Shown here: positions 45,864 to 52,792 of the stretch, one piece after another
Position numbering within the stretch: position 1 is the stretch's first letter
Layout: each line of letters opens with the position of its first letter
Source: Anaerosporobacter faecicola
GTDB taxonomy: Bacteria > Bacillota > Clostridia > Lachnospirales > Lachnospiraceae
Direction of reading: 5' to 3'
Length of the DNA stretch: 64,000 nt
Assembly (NCBI RefSeq): GCF_012070565.1
Contig: NZ_JAAQRO010000008.1
Span: 292,946-356,945 of the forward strand
The notes under the pieces: generated by a model
Databases searched by the model: none
Told to the model about the DNA's origin: nothing
The model's input: the letters and a program-made list of their open reading frames with translations, nothing else
Made by a program: the position numbers and the translations under genes

Positions 45864-46286
45864 CTATATTCCATTATGTAAAATATAGCCATTTTTTGCT
45901 TGTGCTTCCATGCACATAATTTCCAGAGCATTTAATTGCCGTATAACTTCTTGCCTATTATATAAATTTTTCTCATATGTACTCTCATCTGGCAAAAAAT
46001 TACCTGTTAACATAAATTCTAGAGGTGCTTCTTCAAATAAATTTTTCCAACACTTTACAATGTTTCTAAATTTAATTATATTTTCATCTTTTATAATAGT
46101 ATAACCATAATAATCTAAACCTTTTTCAGTAGTTTGCATACTATTACAACATGTTTCAATCCACCTTAATGAATCACCCATATATATAATCAAATTATCC
46201 GATACATCTATTTTATCCATTCCATTTTCAATAAAATTTATACTACTATCTTTTTCTATAATTGTAAATTCATGATTCAATGCCAT
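45864..46286 (-). CDS. Putative immunity protein of a polymorphic toxin
   Basis: 140 aa, cytosolic, acidic, no named domain recognised. Called immunity-like because its ATG (behind GAAGG) overlaps the end of an Rhs tip remnant, the usual toxin-then-immunity arrangement, and because similar-sized AT-rich genes and Rhs pieces surround it. Contains several Cys (WIETCCNSMQ, IVKCW, MCMEAQ). Function is inference from context. Confidence 0.6.
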   Translation of the reverse strand: MALNHEFTIIEKDSSINFIENGMDKIDVSDNLIIYMGDSLRWIETCCNSMQTTEKGLDYYGYTIIKDENIIKFRNIVKCWKNLFEEAPLEFMLTGNFLPDESTYEKNLYNRQEVIRQLNALEIMCMEAQAKNGYILHNGI

Positions 46287-46488
46287 AAGAGACCTTCTTT
46301 CTTATTGTTTACCAAATGATATAATTTACATTCTAAAATCAACTTTATTAGACATAGAACTAGTAAAGAATCTACTTTTTCCATCCCCTCCTCATCTAAG
46401 TAATAATTATTCGTATATATAATACACTCATTAATAAAATCAGATCTATCTTCACTAAAAACCTACCAATCTCAGCATCATAGTATCC
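46277..46488 (-). pseudogene. Rhs core tip remnant with frameshift
   Basis: Translation gives GYYDAEIGRF, the strongly conserved end of the Rhs core, identical in all but the first residue to the intact copy at 48110-48150. The frame then breaks at a run of five T (plus-strand A 46457-46461). One more base would give GRFFSEDRSDFINECIIY, matching the SED that follows the core elsewhere, and stay open to a TGA at 46277 that overlaps the immunity-like ATG. The resulting tip is only about 60 residues, too short for most toxins. Confidence 0.75.
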
Positions 46489-46489
46489 T

Positions 46490-46523
46490 AAGAGACCACT
46501 TTACATAAATAAAGTAGTCTCTT
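46490..46523 (-). terminator. Hairpin at the Rhs remnant boundary
   Basis: AAGAGACCACTTTA pairs with TAAAGTAGTCTCTT with one mismatch. It lies just before the Rhs remnant on the minus strand, so it probably terminates the 137-aa gene upstream and marks the cassette boundary. No strong T-run. The remaining bases up to 46650 show nothing else. Confidence 0.55.
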
Positions 46524-46650
46524 TGATATTATATGGTATAATTTAATAATTGATTTTAGTAAAGTACATGCTAGGTTCATATTTCATTTAAGTATTCTTA
46601 ACTCTCATTGATTAATTTTTGAACAATGACAGTAACTAGTTTATTGTATA

Positions 46651-47064
46651 TTATTCTTTTTGATTTTTTAAAGTAACAACCTCTATTGAGGGTTCCCATT
46701 CACTGACAATATCAATATTAAAACTTAATGTTATAATTATATAATGTTTTAAATCCAAAACCTCTGCAAAACCACTAGCACACTCCTCTATCTGTTGTTT
46801 AAATTCACCATTTGTTACTTCATAAATTACATTTTCAAATTTATTTACTCTGTATTTTTCTATTTGAGTATCTGAATATACCCCCTCTTGTACAATTCCT
46901 TCATCCAGCACTCTTATTGCTTTGACTTCACCAAAGAAAATACAAACCTTATGGTATCTACTAAGTAATTCAATTACTAAACCGGTCTCTTCACCATGAG
47001 TTATTTTTGTTATATAAGTTGCTTTTGGTATTTTACCTTTAAATATTTCTTTCCATTCTTCCAT
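46651..47064 (-). CDS. Putative orphan immunity protein
   Basis: 137 aa, ribosome site GAGGTATATTT. Soluble, beta-rich pattern (KATYITKITHGEETGLVIELL, HKVCIFFGEVKAIRVL), no recognised family. Its position between two Rhs remnants, AT-rich composition and a copy of the recurring module directly upstream fit a displaced immunity gene whose toxin is lost. Function inferred from context only. Confidence 0.6.
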   Translation of the reverse strand: MEEWKEIFKGKIPKATYITKITHGEETGLVIELLSRYHKVCIFFGEVKAIRVLDEGIVQEGVYSDTQIEKYRVNKFENVIYEVTNGEFKQQIEECASGFAEVLDLKHYIIITLSFNIDIVSEWEPSIEVVTLKNQKE

Positions 47065-47104
47065 AAATATACCTCATTAATATCTAATTTTAAAGATTTT
47101 ACCC

Positions 47105-47203
47105 TAATTCAAATCATGGATCACAGCACTTCGTAAGAGCCATGATATTGAATTAATTGACAGGGATTTAGTAAGTTGCAAGTTCGAAAATATAACCATA
47201 TTA
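47105..47203. repeat. Hairpin plus short module, copy b
   Basis: TAATTCAAATCATGG / CCATGATATTGAATTA hairpin with loop containing CACTTCGTAAG, then TTAGTAAGTTGCAAGTTCG and AAATATAACCATATTA. Diverged copy of the unit at 45732-45838. Lies between two immunity-like genes. Confidence 0.78.
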
Positions 47204-47226
47204 CAAATTACTGAAAAACAATAAAA

Positions 47227-47477
47227 TTATCTAGCTTTTTGCAATTCTTCCATTAACTCTTTTGCAACATTTAAACCATAAGCATAATAATTTTTTTCTA
47301 AAGAACAAAATAATATTTCTTCAATTTTATTATCAACACTAATTAAAATTTTTTGAAATGCTATATCTGTTTCATCTTCAATAATTAATAAATTAAGCTT
47401 ACGTTGAAAATCCTCTAGGTTTATTTTTTATTAATAAAATCCTGGCATATTTCTATTACTAATGTCATTGCATTCAT
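47227..47477 (-). pseudogene. Frameshifted immunity-like gene
   Basis: ATG at 47477 gives MNAMTLVIEICQDFINKK then a stop right after a six-A run (plus-strand T 47424-47429). With one more A the frame continues NLEDFQRKLNLLIIEDETD to a TAA at 47227, about 83 residues. The start lies 15 bases after the end of the toxin tip, as expected for its cognate immunity protein. Whether this is a true mutation, a phase-variable tract or a base-calling error cannot be told from one sequence. Confidence 0.7.
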
Positions 47478-47492
47478 ATCATTCTCCTATTA

Positions 47493-48478
47493 TTACTTAG
47501 TCATTATTGTAACAACTGCACCTTGTTTATTTGTTATAACTTCTATTGATCCACCAACATATTTTAAATTCCCATTTTTTTGAACTATAGGTTTAATTGA
47601 ATTGATTACATATTCTACATAGTTAGGCGAAACACTTCTTCAGTAATCGCCTCCTATTATTTTCTTGCCAACTTTAGAATTTTTGAATTTTTTAGCAATT
47701 CCCTTACCCATTTTAATTGCTGAAACAACTAAGCAAACAACTCTACCTGCATGATACCCCATTTCAGTAACATTTTTGTTACTTACTTTTTCCATGGCTT
47801 AAATATCCATAAATGCTTTGTTACATACTTAATATCAGCTACTAAATAATCCAAACCTTGTTTAATAACTTGCTTTACAGTTAATTCTCCACAAACAAGT
47901 TGTTTGATAATAGTAATAAGGACGACTGGAGATTTTATTATATCCCATAGCCAAGAACCCATACCATTAATTAAACCCTTAATTAACTCATCTGTTTGTG
48001 TAATGAAATTCATATTTCCACTAAGATCAGTATACTTAATTGGATTATTTAAACCATATGTGTATTGATTTAGACTAATTAATTCTTTTCTATCGCCTTT
48101 ATAGCTATCCTCGCTAACAAACCGCCCAATCTCGGCATCATAATATCTCGCCTTCGCATAATACAATCCTGTACTTTCATCATATACATGTCCTGTATAA
48201 GCAAAGATATTACCACCTGTACTAACCGCCTCTGGGTTTGCAATTACACCATATTCATCATATTTTATGGTAGCTTTCGTCTTGCCTGTCTCGTCAAGGA
48301 TATTCGTTACGCTATGTTTCTCATCCGTTCTATAACAGCTTATATTTCCAGATGTTTCAACACCAATCACTTCATCTGAGAACGTGAATATAGAAGCTTT
48401 GCCACTTACACTATCCTTTGCCATGATGATATCATTGTACGCGGATTTTTGGTCAACTACTAATTTACATTGAGACGA
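47493..48478 (-). pseudogene. Orphan Rhs C-terminal core and toxin tip, broken
   Basis: Open frame begins at 48478 without a start region (SQCKLVVDQKSAYNDIIMAKD), so the large 5' part of the Rhs gene is missing. It contains the core YD-repeat end (TIKYDEYGVIANPEA, YTGHVYDESTGLYYAKARYY, DAEIGRFVSED, LNQYTYGLNNPIKYTDLSG) and then a tip. The frame ends at 47783 after a five-A run; one extra A would let it run on as KKVSNKNVTEMGYHAGR. It then meets an in-frame TGA after KKIIGGDY and continues RSVSPNYVEYVINSIKP to GAVVTIMTK at 47493. Thus both a frameshift and a nonsense codon. Toxin activity of the tip is unknown. Confidence 0.85.
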
Positions 48479-49356
48479 CTATTATAAAACAATCCATTGT
48501 CACCTTGATAAAAAAGCCACTCAATATCCTCTATTTCAATATCATCAAAAGCCGTAATTATCTTAACATCTTTTCTTCCATCATTATTAAAGTCCTTTAC
48601 GGTAGCTTCTTTTACTTTCGTACCCGTCTTAAATGGAGCATGAAACTTATAAAAAATGTCGTTACAATCATTTGTCAGATATATTGCAGGATAGAACTTA
48701 TCTGTATGATCAACTTCACCTGATATTAAATTTACATTTCCCCATGAATCAATGTCAGTTATAAATGAATATTTCTTATCTGGTATAAAATCTTTGATAT
48801 CATTGAGATTATATGGTCTAAAAACATACTGCCCATCAATTAATTTATTCTCACAATCTCTCTCCTTATGTACATATTCTATTTTTGCTTCCAATTCATT
48901 ATCCTGAAAATTCCAAACAATGTTCCCTTCGTTTCCATAAATGTCGTTAAACTTGCACTCTGCTTTATCATTATTAACTGTTCCGTTTAAATCTCCCAAT
49001 AAATCATCAAATTCATAAAATGAAAACTCTGGAAATGCAATTGCTGATACACAGATTTTTCCTTCTATTATACCATTCTCTATTTTTGAAATATAAAATG
49101 AAAAGTAATCATATCCCCCCTCTCCACTCCAATTTTTCACAATCCATATCTTTTTTAAATATTGATTATAGTCAATTATTTCTTGGTTATTATCATTTAA
49201 TAAAAAATTACCTGGTTCTGATATATCTTCCGTATTGTTAATTTGTTTACTTTTCTTTCCGCATCCAGTCAAACAAACAGCATTAATTAGGAATATTATG
49301 GTTAATATATAAAACCATTTAATTTGCCTTATACGTTTGTTTCTTTTTTTATACAT
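48460..49356 (-). CDS. Lipoprotein with FG-GAP-like calcium motif
   Basis: 298 aa. Basic start, hydrophobic segment and lipobox CLTGC (Cys32), then an extracytoplasmic domain of unknown fold ending with DFNNDGRKDVKIITAF, a DxNxDG calcium-binding loop of the FG-GAP/VCBS kind. Its stop codon lies inside the start of the Rhs fragment, so the Rhs piece has been joined directly to this gene's 3' end. Neighbouring AT-rich composition matches the toxin-cassette zone. Confidence 0.8.
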   Translation of the reverse strand: MYKKRNKRIRQIKWFYILTIIFLINAVCLTGCGKKSKQINNTEDISEPGNFLLNDNNQEIIDYNQYLKKIWIVKNWSGEGGYDYFSFYISKIENGIIEGKICVSAIAFPEFSFYEFDDLLGDLNGTVNNDKAECKFNDIYGNEGNIVWNFQDNELEAKIEYVHKERDCENKLIDGQYVFRPYNLNDIKDFIPDKKYSFITDIDSWGNVNLISGEVDHTDKFYPAIYLTNDCNDIFYKFHAPFKTGTKVKEATVKDFNNDGRKDVKIITAFDDIEIEDIEWLFYQGDNGLFYNSRLNVN

Positions 49357-49786
49357 ATAATTTCACTTCCCTATAATTTTGCTAAGAGAATAAAGATCTT
49401 TTCGACTTAACTAATTTTAATACAGCGTACCGTTCTTGAATACTTTTTGTCTAAATTACTCTCCCATCTCTCTTTCTGACGCAGCCCACCAATATTGACT
49501 CCAAAGTAATAGGAGGGATCTAATCCCCTGTACAATGACGTAGCACAGTAACATATGTATTTATTTGAAACTATATATACATTACGTTACCAGATATAGC
49601 CATTTATACAATTATAGTATATCATTGTCTTATAAAGGATTATATGCTATTTTTTTACTATTTTTTTATTTATAGTACTTTATTCTATTAATAACGACAG
49701 GTAATTAGCACTCGGAAGGTTAAAAAAAGCAAGATCTCGATTGATCTTGCTTTACTACTCCAATTTCTAATTTTAGTGTTAACATA
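49357..49786. other. AT-rich gap with one terminator
   Basis: 430 bases with no convincing gene. Contains the hairpin AAAGCAAGATC / GATCTTGCTTT at 49726-49753 with A/T runs on both sides, the terminator of the MFS transporter gene. The rest is the leader of the lipoprotein. Confidence 0.75.
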
Positions 49787-50944
49787 TTATCCTTCTCTTA
49801 CCATCTTATTAGTTGAATACACAAACAACAATAATCCAATTATACAGAATCCCATTCCAATAGCAAATGCAGCTGGTAGATAGCAGTCTGACACTTTTCC
49901 ATAGATGAGATTGGTAAATATCGCTACGCCATCCATGATTAATGAATGAATACTTAAAGCAGTTGCGCGATTCTTATGGGTAACCATCTGGTTCTCTATT
50001 GTTTGTGAAAGAGGAACCAGTAAACTATATGCCAATCGAAGAAGTAGAATTGCAACTACTGATAGGATTGGATTTACGGTGAGCATTAGCGCAAGACAAG
50101 CACCTATTGCCGTTGAGAACAGCAAGATTCCTGTCTTCTTTTTCCCCAATGTCTTTGTAAAAGAGGCCGATTTTGCACCAAGTAAGCCAATGATCGTTAC
50201 GATCACATATACAATACCGATCATTCGATCTGACATTCCTGACCGAATATATTGAAGTTGATTTAAAAATACTGTAATTGTTTGGTGACATTCACTGAAT
50301 AAAGCGATTCCTACTAGGAAGAGCAAAAGCTCCTTTCGCTTCAAGGTATCTTTGAGGATAACCACAAACTCTTTCATTGGCGGTTCTTCCTTTGGTTCTG
50401 TCGACTTTACCTCTTTCAGAAAACATGCTAAAACTGCTGCTATACCATAGGAAATCACAGTAGCCAATCCAGCTGCTCGATAATCCTCACATAGAAATAC
50501 ATTATATATTCCGGCTGCTATAAGTAAACCGGCTGTCTGTAAGCTATCATATATACTAAATACTTTATGTACCCGTTCTTTCTCACAGGAAAGATATAGG
50601 ACACTAATATCCACACCAGAAAGTCCTGCCATTACAATGCTCAACATAATTCGTTCCAATAGAAACATACCAAATCCATTTGCTTTCCAGAACACAATTT
50701 TGGATAGGAAATAGAGCATACAGCAGATTATCATCGTACGTTTATACCCAATCTTCTCCGCTAGTATTCCCCATGGCAGTTCGAATGCCAATGCAAGTGC
50801 CAATGAGATACTTTCAATAATCGTAATCTGAAATACCGTAACTCCCACCGCCTGCCGATACAGGGTAGAAACCGCACTATAAAAAACCATGCCCTGTAAT
50901 AAGCCAATGAGATACATGATAACAATATTCTTTTTTATTTTCAT
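49787..50944 (-). CDS. MFS transporter
   Basis: 385 aa, about twelve membrane helices. Loop 2-3 carries a diverged MFS motif A (WGILAEKIGYKRTMII). N-terminal helices resemble drug/efflux-type MFS proteins. Cargo unknown. Monocistronic: own terminator, and an inverted repeat GAGTTAA/TTAACTC in the upstream region that could be an operator. Confidence 0.9.
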   Translation of the reverse strand: MKIKKNIVIMYLIGLLQGMVFYSAVSTLYRQAVGVTVFQITIIESISLALALAFELPWGILAEKIGYKRTMIICCMLYFLSKIVFWKANGFGMFLLERIMLSIVMAGLSGVDISVLYLSCEKERVHKVFSIYDSLQTAGLLIAAGIYNVFLCEDYRAAGLATVISYGIAAVLACFLKEVKSTEPKEEPPMKEFVVILKDTLKRKELLLFLVGIALFSECHQTITVFLNQLQYIRSGMSDRMIGIVYVIVTIIGLLGAKSASFTKTLGKKKTGILLFSTAIGACLALMLTVNPILSVVAILLLRLAYSLLVPLSQTIENQMVTHKNRATALSIHSLIMDGVAIFTNLIYGKVSDCYLPAAFAIGMGFCIIGLLLFVYSTNKMVREG

Positions 50945-51047
50945 TATGAATCATCCTTTTATTATTAGAATAAAATGTGTGCCTTCCTAAGAAGCCACGT
51001 TCTGAAAGCCAAGAAAATGCCAACCCATTTCCTAGACGTCAAAAATA

Positions 51048-51066
51048 GAGTTAACTTCATTAACTC
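51048..51066. promoter_or_regulatory. Inverted repeat upstream of MFS gene
   Basis: GAGTTAA, 5 bases, TTAACTC, about 100 bases before the transporter start. A plausible repressor site; no promoter elements were assigned with confidence. The gap 50945-51327 also contains the terminator at 51223-51275. Confidence 0.4.
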
Positions 51067-51222
51067 TGAACAAATTTTATTCTATTCCAGTTAAATTGGA
51101 TGATTCATAATTGATTCCTCCGACCATTTTGATAAACACATCATAGCATACCAAATTCCTTAACGCAAGATAAATCGACATATTTTGCAGTCCTGTAAAA
51201 TCGAGCATCGGTAATCGTAGAA

Positions 51223-51275
51223 AAAGGCATGTTAAGATTCAAACACAAGAAGTGTCCGAATCTTAACATGCCTTT
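51223..51275 (-). terminator. Strong terminator of the hyp/oxidoreductase unit
   Basis: 18-bp perfect inverted repeat (AAAGGCATGTTAAGATTC and complement), 17-base loop, with TTTTTC on the minus strand. It closes the four-gene unit 51328-56270. Confidence 0.9.
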
Positions 51276-51327
51276 CATGAATCGTATTGTTAATGGTTCT
51301 AATCTACTCCTAAAACCACTGCGTGCA

Positions 51328-52365
51328 CTATTCTGCTCTAGCCATAGCTTCCTTGAAATCTTTGGTATCCGTAAAGATCTCATTCTTCCAAGGATTAGTT
51401 TTTTGTGCTTTGGCTCGTTTAAGAATGAACGCAAAAGCCACAACGTTAATCAGTATGGAAAGGATCGAGATGAAACCTTGTACTTTTGGATCTGCTGTCG
51501 TAGGTGCAGTTGCGCCTGTTGCAGCTGCGATTCCACCATCTCCATAAACAGAAGTTACAGTTGTGAAATGGCTAGCATCCTGGAATAATGGGAATACTTG
51601 TGCAAACATACACCAAAGTGCAAGTGTATTCGCACGATTTTGAATCCAACCACCCTTGTTCCAAAGTGCATTGGCAAATGTAGGTGCAAGCAATAAAGCA
51701 AGACCACAATACCAAGCATGGGTAGGAAGATTCATATAGGTATATTGGAAGTTCCATACGTCATATGCAAGAATGTATACCCAGATCATATCTGGCCAAA
51801 GCATATCCTTCTTGTCCTTTGAGGAACGGATTGACCACCATCCTGTCATACAGACAATATTAATTAAACCTGCGACACCATTTAATATGTTCCACCAACC
51901 ACCATAAAGCCAAACGCCTTCTGATGATTTCCACCATCCACCTGCAATAGAACCAGCCCGGATCGCTGACTCAAAATCAGATGCAACGGCAATTAAAATA
52001 TTAATTCCGACAATCACAAATGGAAATGCTTTAAACCAATGTGCTTTGCCAAGCTTGCCCCATTGGTATTTCAATACCATGAAGCCAATACAACCAATTG
52101 TTGCAGCATACAGTTTTGCATAATGGAACCAACTGTTCATATGCACATAGGTATCATTGTTCAGTGCCCATTTGGCACCAGTACCTGCCCCAATATAGAT
52201 TGCGATAAAATAAATTGTTAGTGCTGCTGGAAGAGCAAGGAAACATGCGATTCCACCAATCTTCGTGCGGCGTGCAATCTCATTCATTAACACTAAGCCA
52301 ATGAAAACCATTGCCCAACCAAGAAGTTGCCAACCTGCTGTTTCTCCATAAATTTGAAAAATCAT
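51328..52365 (-). CDS. Trp/Gly-rich membrane protein (DUF5692-like)
   Basis: 345 aa, about nine membrane helices. Very rich in Trp, often in pairs (AGGWWKSSEG, YGGWWNILNG, GWWSIRSSKD) and contains a His/Tyr-rich segment WFHYAKLYAATIG. By recall it resembles DUF5692 proteins; no characterised function. Last gene of the minus-strand unit hypB, Fe-S/FAD oxidoreductase, hypA, membrane protein, with GAAAGGGGAAAGAG as ribosome site and a strong terminator behind. The linkage suggests a membrane component that uses or supplies nickel or electrons, which is speculation. Confidence 0.7.
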   Translation of the reverse strand: MIFQIYGETAGWQLLGWAMVFIGLVLMNEIARRTKIGGIACFLALPAALTIYFIAIYIGAGTGAKWALNNDTYVHMNSWFHYAKLYAATIGCIGFMVLKYQWGKLGKAHWFKAFPFVIVGINILIAVASDFESAIRAGSIAGGWWKSSEGVWLYGGWWNILNGVAGLINIVCMTGWWSIRSSKDKKDMLWPDMIWVYILAYDVWNFQYTYMNLPTHAWYCGLALLLAPTFANALWNKGGWIQNRANTLALWCMFAQVFPLFQDASHFTTVTSVYGDGGIAAATGATAPTTADPKVQGFISILSILINVVAFAFILKRAKAQKTNPWKNEIFTDTKDFKEAMARAE

Positions 52366-52396
52366 ACTCTTTCCCCTTTCTCATAGATGATGATTA

Positions 52397-52421
52397 GAGC
52401 GTTAATAGGAATGTAACGCTC
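52397..52421 (-). other. Hairpin between hypA and membrane protein
   Basis: GAGCGTTA pairs with TAACGCTC around a 9-base loop in the 79-base gap. No T-run; may modulate read-through or mRNA stability within the operon. Confidence 0.5.
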
Positions 52422-52444
52422 CTGTATAACAGAGCAAGAGGTCC

Positions 52445-52789
52445 TTAAAGGACCTCTATTTCCTTAATGTTGAATTCACTTCCCTGCACCAGATACGTAT
52501 CTGGGCTTTTGCAATATGGACAAATCTTTCCATATTCCACGGTAGGATACGTCTCCCCGCAAGCCTCACAATACGTGATTGCTGGAAGCTTCTCAACAAT
52601 AAGTTCCGCGTTGTTAAATAACGGTCTTTTCTTCGCCGCCCATTTCCAACAGTTCGTAAGATAGGACTCTAGAACAGTGGAAACTTCGCCAAGTTCCAAC
52701 GTGACTTTTGTGATTGCTTCTACGTTATTCTCGGCGGCTACTTTTTCAAGACTGTCCATGATATGAAATGTAACTCCTAATTCATGCAT
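52445..52789 (-). CDS. hypA: Hydrogenase/nickel maturation protein HypA
   Basis: 114 aa. Begins MHELGV, giving the conserved His2 nickel ligand and Glu3, and has the zinc site CEAC (near 75) and CPYC (near 92). HypA passes nickel to HypB and the target enzyme, classically [NiFe]-hydrogenase or urease. Starts 3 bases after the large oxidoreductase gene. No hydrogenase large subunit, HypC-F or urease gene is in the window, so its client is unknown. Somewhat diverged (LESYLTNCWKWAAKKRPL in place of the usual FAFE/ALA segment). Confidence 0.88.
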   Translation of the reverse strand: MHELGVTFHIMDSLEKVAAENNVEAITKVTLELGEVSTVLESYLTNCWKWAAKKRPLFNNAELIVEKLPAITYCEACGETYPTVEYGKICPYCKSPDTYLVQGSEFNIKEIEVL

Positions 52790-52792
52790 TGT

